The notes below the pieces were generated by a model. That model worked only from the letters and a program-made list of their open reading frames with translations. It had not been told where the DNA came from and ran no database searches. Source: Verrucomicrobia bacterium UBA3750 (GTDB lineage: Bacteria > Verrucomicrobiota > Kiritimatiellia > RFP12 > UBA1067). From it: a stretch of DNA of 56,517 bases. Shown in pieces: positions 40,726 through 48,772 of this stretch. The position numbers and the translations under genes are program-made. Each line of letters starts with the position of its first letter. Position 1 is the stretch's first letter. The stretch covers positions 1-56,517 of the forward strand of contig DFGM01000142.1 in NCBI GenBank assembly GCA_002371755.1. Direction: 5' to 3'.

Positions 40726-41207
40726 CGGGAATTGTATGCCCGTTTGCGCTTGTTGCGCTTGCGCCACTCCTGGGGATTGACAGGATCGGGATTCGCCCAG
40801 AGGCCAAGCTTTTGTTCTCGTGCATCCCGTTCGGCGTCACAGTATGCGACAGTCTTGTCGAACCGTCGATAGTGCCACGCGTTGCCGGTCGCCACCATCT
40901 CAAGGTTGATGTCCAGATCTTCCAGGAAGATGAGCCCTAGGATTCTGCCGTATCTATCCTTCTTGTCGTAGCAGATCCTGACAGTCTTCCCGAAGATCTT
41001 ATTCCTTAAATGTTCCGCAGCCTCCTTGCCGTACTCCTGCCGCGATTCCGGAGCATCGATCCTATCAAGCCGAATCTTCGATTTCTCGCTCCCTGCAAGC
41101 AAATGCACGGTATCGCCGTCATAAACCTTCACCACCCTGCCTTCAATCGTATCGGCAAGGACCGCACCAGCGACAAGCGCTGCAACTATGGCAAATATAC
41201 GCTTCAT
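40719..41207 (-). CDS. Exported thermonuclease-like protein (SNase fold)
   Basis: 162 residues. Signal peptide MKRIFAIVAALVAGAVLADT, then a staphylococcal nuclease core: VKVYDGDTVHLL, IRLDRIDAPESRQEYGKEAAEHLRN and DKKDRYGRILGLIFLED. Key Asp, Arg and Glu residues are in place, so it should be an active Ca-dependent DNA/RNA nuclease outside the cytoplasm. AAGGAG precedes ATG 41207. The stop falls inside the IS target duplication. Shares an upstream element with two other genes (see 41266). Confidence 0.9.
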   Translation of the reverse strand: MKRIFAIVAALVAGAVLADTIEGRVVKVYDGDTVHLLAGSEKSKIRLDRIDAPESRQEYGKEAAEHLRNKIFGKTVRICYDKKDRYGRILGLIFLEDLDINLEMVATGNAWHYRRFDKTVAYCDAERDAREQKLGLWANPDPVNPQEWRKRNKRKRAYNSRP

Positions 41208-41265
41208 ATGGTTTATTGCTCCTTTTCTGCAACGACTCCTGTGTTTCTCAATGGTAATCTTCATG

Positions 41266-41298
41266 AATATATTCGCACTCTGTCGCAAAATCTGACAA
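41266..41298 (-). promoter_or_regulatory. Shared promoter-like element (nuclease)
   Basis: On the minus strand: TTGTCAGATTTTGCG (starting 41298) and, 20-21 nt later, TATATT. It lies ~60 nt before the nuclease start. Two near-identical elements precede the HtrA-like and MreB-like genes. Confidence 0.55.
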
Positions 41299-41792
41299 CT
41301 TGCATTGTCAAAAATCTGGTTCTTCGCAAGATTTAACGGGCAAATTGGATAAATATCAACGCGTGGCCGCACGGAGGACGGGAATGCCAATGAGAATAAG
41401 TTCAACAATGCCGACAATGGGAGAACGACAACATCAACAATCGCCTGTGCTTGTGCTTCGGCGCATCACGATATAATTGTCATTATTGGATAAAATTGTT
41501 GCCATTATTGAAAATATCCAATAGGGGGAAACAAGTCAGGCAAGGGTGCCGGGAGTTGAGGGTGGAGTAAGAGAAACTATCTATATGATGGAACGACAGG
41601 CCGTATCTGCATCATGCCCATCATGGATAGTGCATGGTGCGAATGAAATCGGAATACTGCTGTGCGGAACAATCGCCGACAACATGCCAATGAGCGAAGT
41701 TGAGCGCAAGTTCGCCGCACGGGCCAGCAAAGCAACTACAACAACAAGCCATTTCAAATCATACCCCATGTTTGACCCTTTACAAGTCACCG
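41299..41792. other. Gap between the nuclease promoter and the protease gene
   Basis: Lower-GC DNA without a secure gene. A minus-strand open frame 41581-41769 would give a 62-residue peptide with an N-terminal hydrophobic stretch (WLVVVVALLARAA) and has AAAGGG upstream. An overlapping plus-strand frame also exists, so neither is convincing. It may be the remnant of an exported protein. Confidence 0.4.
41581..41769 (-). CDS. Doubtful 62-residue exported peptide
   Basis: Begins MGYDLKWLVVVVALLARAA, a signal-peptide-like start, 23 nt after the protease stop with AAAGGGTC upstream. The rest has no recognisable pattern and is Ser/Ile-rich. It could be a broken 5' end of a former exported-protein gene. 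Confidence 0.25.
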   Translation of the reverse strand: MGYDLKWLVVVVALLARAANLRSTSLIGMLSAIVPHSSIPISFAPCTIHDGHDADTACRSII

Positions 41793-43253
41793 TCAATTCA
41801 CGCACAGGTCTTCGCTGCGGTCGCTAGGGATAAGGTTGCGTTTCATGACCCGGGCGGTCGATTCGCGCATTTCCTTTGCGTCCACAATCACCTTGATGTC
41901 CCATTCGTTGCCGCGATCCAGCCCGAAGCACACGAATCCATCCCTGCACGAATCGACGAGCTCCACGAGATGCCGGAGATTGCGCACCTTCACCCCGTTG
42001 ACGCTCCGCACCAGCGATTTGTCACAGCCTATATACCCCTCGATGCACTTGTCGGCGAAGCAAAACGAAATCACGACGGCCTCTTCATGGTCGAATTCCT
42101 TGTCACGGAATAGATCGTCGTGGAATTTCGCGTCCGACTGCACCATGTAGTCGAGCGAAATTGTCGTAAACACAAAGCCTCCATACACGAAATAGTCGGG
42201 CTTTTCATCATACATCCACCCGCGGATTGGCGGATTCTTCTTCATGGCCGTAATGGAGGTTTCAACGACGGCGCCGTCGCGATACACTTTCACAGGTATC
42301 TTCTCCCCTATCTGGCGGACATAGAGAGGATAGTAAAGCGAACGAGGTTCTCCTCCCTTGAGGCGGATTCGGCCGTTGTTGGAGACCTTGTATCCATCAA
42401 CCTCAAGTATAATATCATCCGTGCGAATCGAATCTGTTCCCAAGACCGAGGCAACATCCTGGACAATTACGCCCGTACGCCCCGAATCCATCTTATAATA
42501 GCGCCGTTTCGCAGGGCTTTCCATTTGATCCTCCGAAAACAATAAATCAGGAAAACCATCTACTCTCCCATCCCGAATGTCTACAAGGAAGTGCCGTATG
42601 ATGTCCGAAGGAATGATGAACCCAAGAGCCTCTCCTTCCTCCTTGCCAAGGCCCTGGAACGCAATGCCGGCAATTTTCCCGCTTCTCATATCCAGCACAG
42701 GGCCTCCGCTATTGCCAGGGTTGATGGCCGCGTCAACCTGGATTCCAAGAAGATACGTCCAGCCATGGGAATAACTGATGTCCTCTATGCGGGAGACAAT
42801 GCCGCGCGTATAGGAAATATCCTCGCCGCCAAGTGGATAGCCGACGGCCAGCACATCATCCTGCACATGCGGCGTTTCGCCTATCTCCATGGGTTCAATA
42901 CCCTCCATGAACGCGGGATCGTCGACTCCGACCAGCGCCAGGTCGGCATCATTGTCTACAAATTTAACCGAACCATGGTAGAGCGTGTCTTCGTTGTGCT
43001 TGCGAACACGGATATAACAGGAATCCGTCACGCAGTGGGCGCAGGTGAGGATAAGCCCCCTGTCAATTACTGCACCCGATCCGGTCCCGCCTGACGTGCG
43101 ATTGGCCCACGGACAGCAGATATCCGGCTTGGCGGTCGTAACCTCAAGTTTGACGACTGCGTTGAGCGGATTGATTTCGCCATCCTGGACTGCCGCTTCC
43201 TGTGCAAACCCAGGCATTGCCGCAGCGACCAAACCTGCAACCATAGTTCTCAT
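41793..43253 (-). CDS. Exported HtrA-like serine protease with C-terminal PDZ-like region
   Basis: 486 residues. Signal peptide (MRTMVAGLVAAAMPGFAQ), then a trypsin-like domain with H73 (LTCAHCV), D104 (NDADLALVGV) and S182 (INPGNSGGP). The C-terminal half has PDZ-like features (DSIRTDDIILEVDGYKVSNNG, LVRSVNGVKVRNLRHLVELV), perhaps two. It would act in the periplasm on damaged or specific proteins. AAAGGAAAACC precedes the ATG. Three Cys in the N-terminal part (CC, C) may form disulfides. Promoter-like element at 43306. Confidence 0.88.
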   Translation of the reverse strand: MRTMVAGLVAAAMPGFAQEAAVQDGEINPLNAVVKLEVTTAKPDICCPWANRTSGGTGSGAVIDRGLILTCAHCVTDSCYIRVRKHNEDTLYHGSVKFVDNDADLALVGVDDPAFMEGIEPMEIGETPHVQDDVLAVGYPLGGEDISYTRGIVSRIEDISYSHGWTYLLGIQVDAAINPGNSGGPVLDMRSGKIAGIAFQGLGKEEGEALGFIIPSDIIRHFLVDIRDGRVDGFPDLLFSEDQMESPAKRRYYKMDSGRTGVIVQDVASVLGTDSIRTDDIILEVDGYKVSNNGRIRLKGGEPRSLYYPLYVRQIGEKIPVKVYRDGAVVETSITAMKKNPPIRGWMYDEKPDYFVYGGFVFTTISLDYMVQSDAKFHDDLFRDKEFDHEEAVVISFCFADKCIEGYIGCDKSLVRSVNGVKVRNLRHLVELVDSCRDGFVCFGLDRGNEWDIKVIVDAKEMRESTARVMKRNLIPSDRSEDLCVN

Positions 43254-43305
43254 TTTGGTTTTCCTTTCTGAACATCATTGAATTTCGGTAATACAGTTCT
43301 ACATT

Positions 43306-43336
43306 GATATACGCGTCGCGTCACAGAATCTGACAA
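43306..43336 (-). promoter_or_regulatory. Shared promoter-like element (protease)
   Basis: On the minus strand: TTGTCAGATTCTGTG, then after 19 nt TATATC, about 50 nt before the protease start. Matches the elements at 41266 and 45756. Confidence 0.6.
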
Positions 43337-43424
43337 ATCCCATGCACGGATTCTCCGCACTTGTATTTTTTACTTGAAAATTGTTTAACAAGTATTTCCT
43401 TTTAGATTCCTCAATTGGATTTCT

Positions 43425-43613
43425 TTTTTAGCCGCAAAGGACGCAAAAGTCGCAAAGAATGTCGGGGATTCGCCTTGCTTTCATCAATTATCGTTTTGAG
43501 ACAAGCCAAGGCACGCCTCACCCATTGGTGAACGGCTTTGAGATCGAATACAACTCTTATAATGTATGATTTCTTGCGAATCTTTGCGGACTTTGCGTTC
43601 TTTACGGCTAAAA
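43425..43613. repeat. Inverted pair of a GCCGCAAAG...CGCAAAG repeat
   Basis: Left arm 43425-43460 contains AGCCGCAAAGGACGCAAAAG; the right arm 43571-43613 is its inverted, slightly diverged copy. Each arm has three CGCAAAG-type units. No gene is recognised in between or in 43337-43681. Repeats of this look occur between genes in many unrelated genomes. Confidence 0.7.
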
Positions 43614-43681
43614 CAACCGACTGCATTTGCTTCAACTGCGTTTTTTTAATCAGTAGTTTGTCTGGTTCATGCATCCAGACA

Positions 43682-44530
43682 TCACGCTTCCAAGCACCAT
43701 TTCCATGCCGGGACGATTTTGACTCCTTCTGTCGTTCGCTCTTCATCCCATGTCACGACCGTACAATCGTCAACATTGATTTCATCTCTTGCTGTTTTCA
43801 GTGCAGATAATTCGCGGACTTCCGTGTCATGAGAAGTCTTCTCCCATGACACCTGGATCAAACGGCGTTTCTTCGTCACCCTGTCCGTGACAAGAAAATC
43901 CACCTCTTCCCCCTTTTTTGTGTTGTAGTACTCTATTATATTGTCGCCGCGCCGCAAGGCGAGGTAGACAAGATTTTCCAGAAACCATCCACGCGCCGCA
44001 TCGTTTTTCGGCGTCACCGCCCGCGCCAGCCCCGTATCCACCAGATAGAATTTGTCTGGATTCATTCGCCGCACGGAAAGCGAATCCGTATTTATGGGAA
44101 CGCGATATATCAGATAAGCCTGCTCAAGCCAATCGAGGTAGTCTGAAATGTATTCCCGGTTGTCTGAAACCCCAAGACCTTTGAGAACACCTGAAATGGC
44201 ACGTGTCGATATCTTGTGCGCAAAGTTGTGCTTTATGTATTCAAGTGTATAACGCAGCGACTGCACGCTTGGCACATCGTGGCGTTCAATCACATCTCGA
44301 TATAAGACTGCATCCACATAACCTTGAAGCATCTTTGTCCGTATGCGGCGGTCTTCACCCTGGACATCCGGGAAGCCGCCCTCGTCCAGATAGCGTTCCA
44401 TCGCATGGCGCAAGACTCCAGACATTCGCGATGAATATGGCGCGGACGGAACGGATTTCACCAACGAATTGAAGCGAAGGAATTCGGCAAAGGACAAAGG
44501 GAACACCTCTACATCGATCGAACGACCGCG
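43682..44530 (-). pseudogene. 5'-truncated AAA/DUF4143 ATPase gene
   Basis: The readable part matches the C-terminal portion of small ATP-binding proteins with DUF4143: VFPLSFAEFLRFNS, GGFPDVQ, YRDVIERHDV, NPDKFYLVDTGLARAV, ENLVYLALRR, EVDFLV. The P-loop domain (~100 residues) is missing. The family's GRSIDVEVFPLSF match extends upstream of any start codon to an in-frame TGA at 44531-44533, so the gene is broken and not just short. A GTG at 44506 could still start a 274-residue protein without ATPase activity. Confidence 0.75.
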
Positions 44531-45028
44531 TCAACCATCCTGGCAAACTTTTTAATCCACAATCCATCTATTCTGGCTTAAAAATCTATCCACAACAACC
44601 TGTTTCCTATTCCTCTAACAACTTCAATACACCCACCTCTTTTCCTTAATCCTAAATGCAGCAGTTGAACTTGCAAAAAGTGTTTTCGGTCAATATCTAC
44701 TACATGCGTATTGATGAACCGGCGGCATCACCAACCTGGTGAAAAGCTTTGGCGCTGCGCTGGGGGCACGGAATCCGAGCCTGTCGGCAACCGTTGCGCG
44801 GTTTGTGTCCGAGAGTCCGGCATTGGCTCTCGAGTCTTCGACTCGCGCCATGCCGTCCTCTCGTCCACAGCCTGCGGCTTGCTGACAAGTTCAGAGACGG
44901 AAGCGGTTCTGCGGGTCGTCACGGAAGAACACCGAAAGTCCTTGGCGCAAATTCCGGCAGCTTGCGGATTTATCTGTCAAACGCCCAAGATGGGCGTTCT
45001 ACCATGGATACGCGAACCTGTTTGGTAG
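44531..45028. other. Gap without a secure gene
   Basis: Between the truncated ATPase and the MreB-like gene. Open frames on both strands are unconvincing. It contains a small hairpin (CGAGTC-TTC-GACTCG near 44830) and a terminator-like stem at 44981-44997. The AAA domain missing from the neighbour is not found here. Confidence 0.5.
44981..44997 (-). terminator. Possible terminator of the MreB-like gene
   Basis: ACGCCCA and TGGGCGT around a 3-nt loop, followed on the minus strand by TTTGACAG, 32 nt after the stop at 45029. The short U-run limits confidence. Confidence 0.45.
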
Positions 45029-45718
45029 TCAGGTTTGATTTTCACGTTTATGCTTCTCCAGAAAATCAAGCTCTTCAAGAACGGTAGCCACGCCGCGAAT
45101 TGTCGCATTGGCGGGGGCTTCAGCCACATGGACGGGAATGCCCATGGCCGCGGCAAGCCGCCTGTCCAAGCCGGGCAAACTTGCGCAGTCTCCAGTCAGA
45201 ATGAATCCATGCTTCGCAATGTCGGCGACATGTTCGCGCGAAACGCGATGCGTCATAAAATCGGACAGCGAATCCTCTATCCGGTCAAAGACACCTGCAA
45301 GCGCTTCTTCGCGTATCTCGCGGGAGTCAATCCTATAAGTGCGCACGCCGCCTTCGTCGGCATCCTGTCCAAGGACTTCGAAATCAAGTTCCGAATCCAG
45401 CTCCCAGGCGGAGCCGACCTTCGCCTTGACAAGTTCCGCCATTCGCCTGTCGATGCAGCACATGCGCACAGTGCGCATGTACATCATGATGGCGTTATCC
45501 ATATCGTCCCCGCCTATTTTCAATTTCTTGGCGCAAACGCCCCCCTCGCGCGAAACGAGCTCGATTTTCGTTACGCGGGCACCAATGTCCACAAGAAGCC
45601 AGACCTTCGGCCCTTCCTCGCACCGTCTCCCCCTCGATTCCCATTCAAGGAAATCGACCGCGCGGAAAAACCTCTCCAATTTCTCGTCATGCCAGAATAG
45701 TTTTGGGAAAATGCTCAT
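45029..45718 (-). CDS. Half-length MreB-like actin-family protein
   Basis: 229 residues that align only with the C-terminal half of MreB (~340 residues): VWLLVDIGARVTKIELVS, KLKIGGDDMDNAIMMYMR, AELVKAKVGSAW, then FILTGDCASLPGLDRRLAAAMGIPVHVAEAP. The N-terminal phosphate-1 region is absent, and the usual DIGGGTTE is DIGARVTK, so ATP binding is doubtful. AAAGGAAAGCAAG precedes the ATG, and a shared promoter-like element lies upstream. It may be a regulator or partner of true MreB, or a decaying copy. Confidence 0.75.
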   Translation of the reverse strand: MSIFPKLFWHDEKLERFFRAVDFLEWESRGRRCEEGPKVWLLVDIGARVTKIELVSREGGVCAKKLKIGGDDMDNAIMMYMRTVRMCCIDRRMAELVKAKVGSAWELDSELDFEVLGQDADEGGVRTYRIDSREIREEALAGVFDRIEDSLSDFMTHRVSREHVADIAKHGFILTGDCASLPGLDRRLAAAMGIPVHVAEAPANATIRGVATVLEELDFLEKHKRENQT

Positions 45719-45748
45719 ACTTGCTTTCCTTTCTATGCGATACTCGCC

Positions 45749-45940
45749 TTACTCAGATATACGATCCTCCCGCAAAATTCTGACAAGGCCTATTCTCGAC
45801 ATGCCTGCCGCCGCATTTTGCAGAATCCGGTGGTTGTCCAGCCTCAAATCAATTCCCGCCTCTGCCAGCACCTTGCGCGCGTCTTTCCTGCCAAGCTTGA
45901 TCAGCCGTAACGCGGTTTCGGAAGACGAGACGAAGACTAT
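45749..45940 (-). pseudogene. 3' remnant of a second patatin-like gene
   Basis: The minus strand reads SSETALRLIKLGRKDARKVLAEAGI, closely matching the C-terminus of the intact patatin-like protein at 47230 (SPETARRLIELGRKDALEALKCAGF). It then continues to a TAA at 45749. Upstream it meets an in-frame TAG at 45941-45943. About 60 codons survive. The promoter-like element of the MreB-like gene lies inside this fragment. Confidence 0.75.
45756..45786 (-). promoter_or_regulatory. Shared promoter-like element (MreB-like gene)
   Basis: On the minus strand: TTGTCAGAATTTTGCG, then TATATC with 19 nt between TTGTCA and TATATC, about 35 nt before the MreB-like start. Same spacing as at 43306. Confidence 0.6.
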
Positions 45941-45950
45941 CTACATACGG

Positions 45951-47213
45951 TCATCTTTCAGACTCTGTCGCATCCCGCCCCTTATCTCCTCCCTTGCGTC
46001 GCCACGGGAGTTTAAAGCGTTTCGCCGCCGGAGGCTGATTTGTTGCGAATCCTTCTGGCACATCTTTCCTATCGTGCTTTCCCAAACGTCCTATCGCATT
46101 CGTGACTGATGCCTTCAAGTCAATCTTCGTAAAGTCGACCTCATCAGCCCGATGCTTCGGTTGGCTACCCAAGCCGACTTTGGGCATCTTATACAAATCA
46201 GGTTCAGCAAGCACCTTTCTTACATGTTCAATGCGCTCGTCATTTACTGGATGTGTACTAAGGAGAGGGATTAATACACTTGGCTTCTGCGGATCAATCT
46301 TTTTAAAACTCTCAAACAGCCTCTCCGCGCCCTCCGGGTCGAATCCTGCGCGCGCAAGATAGCGGACACCCAGTCGATCGGCCTCCAACTCATTACGACG
46401 GCTACGTGGCAAGATGAAACCAACACTTCCGCCAAGACCGTAAGCAAGCCGAACCAACGACACCCCCTCGCCCGAATCGAAAATTGGCATAACCTTCGCA
46501 AGCCATTCCTCAAATGCGACACCACCAGCCGCACCCATCAGCGCAAGCGTCACGGATTCATTCCCGTGCCGCGCCGCAGCATGCCCCAATTCATGCGCAA
46601 GGATGGCCGCCAGAAGCGAGTCATCTGCAATAGCTTTCAGCGTTCCTGTATTCATAAAAACCGTGCCATCAGGAAGGCAACATGCATTGACGGAATCGTC
46701 TCTGAGAATATGTATTTCAGGAATGGAATCAATTTCCGGAACGACGGCAACGAGGCGCTCGACAATTGCTGCAATACGAGCAATATTGTCGGGATTGTCG
46801 TCAAAGAAGCCTTTCTTTTCGCACTCTTCGACATAACGGCGAGCAATGACAGCTTCATCGTTTGCCGATAGGACAAGCATGCGCGTCCGTTTATGCTCGG
46901 GCACTCCGGCGATAAGGCGAGTAGGATGCGCCTTGGCGTTTGCGACGATGTTCAAAGCATCTATCCCCAAAGCCTCCAATTCATCAACAAGTCGTTCCTT
47001 GATGCGCCTTGCCACTTCCTCCATCGACTCAGCACTATGCCAGTCGGGGATTGTAGCTGTTTGATTCTTCGCCGCGGATTGAGATTCCGCGTCCGCGACA
47101 TCAGATGGGGCTTTTATAAAACTATAAAGCGCCCAAACAAATCCTATGAGGACAACCAACCCCAACACCCCTCCCGATAAAGATGCCCCCTTCTGCTTTT
47201 CTGGATTCTCCAT
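45951..47213 (-). CDS. M48-family membrane-anchored metallopeptidase
   Basis: 420 residues. One membrane helix (~14-33, GGVLGLVVLIGFVWALYSFI) anchors a periplasmic zinc protease: HELGH at 207-211 and third ligand E277 in NELEADRLG. LLSTHPVNDERI is the usual M48 downstream motif. The C-terminal ~70 residues are basic and disordered. Relatives (BepA, LoiP) act in outer-membrane quality control. It starts 16 nt after the patatin-like stop, so the two are co-transcribed. Confidence 0.9.
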   Translation of the reverse strand: MENPEKQKGASLSGGVLGLVVLIGFVWALYSFIKAPSDVADAESQSAAKNQTATIPDWHSAESMEEVARRIKERLVDELEALGIDALNIVANAKAHPTRLIAGVPEHKRTRMLVLSANDEAVIARRYVEECEKKGFFDDNPDNIARIAAIVERLVAVVPEIDSIPEIHILRDDSVNACCLPDGTVFMNTGTLKAIADDSLLAAILAHELGHAAARHGNESVTLALMGAAGGVAFEEWLAKVMPIFDSGEGVSLVRLAYGLGGSVGFILPRSRRNELEADRLGVRYLARAGFDPEGAERLFESFKKIDPQKPSVLIPLLSTHPVNDERIEHVRKVLAEPDLYKMPKVGLGSQPKHRADEVDFTKIDLKASVTNAIGRLGKHDRKDVPEGFATNQPPAAKRFKLPWRRKGGDKGRDATESER

Positions 47214-47229
47214 AACGCCTCCTCTTGCA

Positions 47230-48363
47230 TCATTTCAAGAATCCAGCGCACTTCAACGCCTCCAGCGCATCCTTCCTGCCAAGCTCGATCAGCCGCCGCG
47301 CGGTTTCGGGAGAGGTGTCGAACATACCTTCCCAGCCACCGAACGACCCGCCGATGTCTTCGGAAGGTATGATTTCCATGAGTCGGACACCTTTCTTTTC
47401 TGCAGCGCTTCGTACACGATCACGCTGCGCAGGATTGATATGCCGCTCGTCTTTAAGATACACCACGATCACCGTCTTGACTTGTGGATGATTATCAAGG
47501 ATCGGAGCTATTGGCACATTGTCCCCGCCCTTTTCCTCCCATCCGCCATCGACATACGCTTCACCCTTGACGCTGAATGTACCGAAAAACACTGGCACCG
47601 ATGCAGAGGCGCAAATCATTTCAATGCGAGCTTCCGCGTCCTCATTGTTCAACATAAAGACGTCCTTGCGGAATTCATTGCCTGGCAACTTGCGAAGCGC
47701 CGTTGCATATGTCTGCGGAGCGGCATCTTCCCACTTGGCAGGCAGTATTTTGCGGGCGACATCTTGCAGTCCCTTGGTTGCGAGAAATCCGTCTGCCCTG
47801 CCATCATCAAGAAAACCGCACACCGCCGCGCACAAACGGCTGCCGCCATGTCTCAGCAACAACTTCTTGGCGGAAACAGAATAACATCTATCGACAATCT
47901 CGGAAATAATCGACTCCGGGAGAGCATTTGTTGGAATATTCCTTCTCTTCGCTTCTGCTATGATATCCTCTTCAATATGGCGTGTCCTCAACAATGACTC
48001 CCGCTCTCGTTCCTCCGGCGTGCCAAACATCTCAAGCGCATTTGCGCTGACTGACAATATTCCGCCTATCTCATCCAACCAAACGGATCTTATCGCATCC
48101 GTATTCGGAACCGAAGCGAACAACGCCGCATTGATCGCGCCTATGCTCGTCCCTGATATCGCACAAATATCGTCAGCCACATGAGTTTCCTTCAACGCTT
48201 CCCATACACCGACTTCATACGCACCTTTCGCGCCGCCACCGGAAAGGATAAGGCCTATTTGAGACTTGCTGCTAATGCAAGCTGACATACAATTATTCAA
48301 CGCCAGCAACAGCGAGAAAATCACCGCGATAATTATCTTGCTATTCCGCATAAGCGCATTCAT
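47230..48363 (-). CDS. Patatin-like phospholipase, exported
   Basis: 377 residues. N-terminal signal (KIIIAVIFSLLLALNNCMSAC, a lipobox-like NNC is possible). The patatin Ser-Asp dyad is present: oxyanion loop GGGAKG at 42-47, nucleophile S73 in GTSIG, and DGG near residue 268 (AYVDGG). It would hydrolyse lipid acyl esters in the envelope or outside. The C-terminal helix SPETARRLIELGRKDALEAL is repeated in the remnant at 45749, showing an earlier duplication. Confidence 0.88.
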   Translation of the reverse strand: MNALMRNSKIIIAVIFSLLLALNNCMSACISSKSQIGLILSGGGAKGAYEVGVWEALKETHVADDICAISGTSIGAINAALFASVPNTDAIRSVWLDEIGGILSVSANALEMFGTPEERERESLLRTRHIEEDIIAEAKRRNIPTNALPESIISEIVDRCYSVSAKKLLLRHGGSRLCAAVCGFLDDGRADGFLATKGLQDVARKILPAKWEDAAPQTYATALRKLPGNEFRKDVFMLNNEDAEARIEMICASASVPVFFGTFSVKGEAYVDGGWEEKGGDNVPIAPILDNHPQVKTVIVVYLKDERHINPAQRDRVRSAAEKKGVRLMEIIPSEDIGGSFGGWEGMFDTSPETARRLIELGRKDALEALKCAGFLK

Positions 48364-48388
48364 AGTTTATTTTGATATCGACATGCTG

Positions 48389-48772
48389 TTAATGTTCACC
48401 GCTGCTTTTGAATATAACTTTATATTTTGGACTTGGGCCTGCTGGCTCCCTAATCCATTCAACTCTATCCGCGTCAACACGGCGCAAACGTTGTGGCTTG
48501 GACTTGGCCAAATCGTCTTTATCATACACCTTCCGATTCGTCCTATTTGGCAGAGAATACAGCGTTGACTTGCCTCTGACAATTCTTACATTGTCATTAT
48601 CAGCGACCATTATTATTTTGATTCCCTCTTCAGCAACATAAGTGCCAGACGGGATGTGTCCGATACGATTGAAATAAATAATGGCAACCACCACAACCGC
48701 TAAAACCGCCACAACCGCGCAGATATTGCGCTTTAAGCAAAAACGTGTAAGAATTCTCGCTGAATCCATCAC
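48389..48772 (-). CDS. Single-pass membrane protein
   Basis: 127 residues: helix at ~18-34 (ICAVVAVLAVVVVAIIYF), then a short extracytoplasmic beta-type domain (GTYVAEEGIKIIMVADNDNVRIVRGKSTLYSL) with a basic end. Its ATG overlaps the stop of the exported protein gene upstream (ATGA), so they are made together. Family unknown; probably part of the ABC locus. Confidence 0.7.
   Translation of the reverse strand: MMDSARILTRFCLKRNICAVVAVLAVVVVAIIYFNRIGHIPSGTYVAEEGIKIIMVADNDNVRIVRGKSTLYSLPNRTNRKVYDKDDLAKSKPQRLRRVDADRVEWIREPAGPSPKYKVIFKSSGEH

Noticed and set aside
41546..41827. Plus-strand 93-codon frame
   Set aside because: It runs opposite to the local operon and overlaps the end of the protease gene, with no ribosome site.
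43411..43746. 111-codon minus-strand frame
   Set aside because: Most of it is the translation of the two CGCAAAG repeat arms (KNAKSAKIRKK, LRLLRPLRLKK), so it is a repeat artefact.
44711..45028. Plus-strand frames of about 105-112 codons
   Set aside because: They run against all neighbouring genes, lack a ribosome site and give no recognisable protein.
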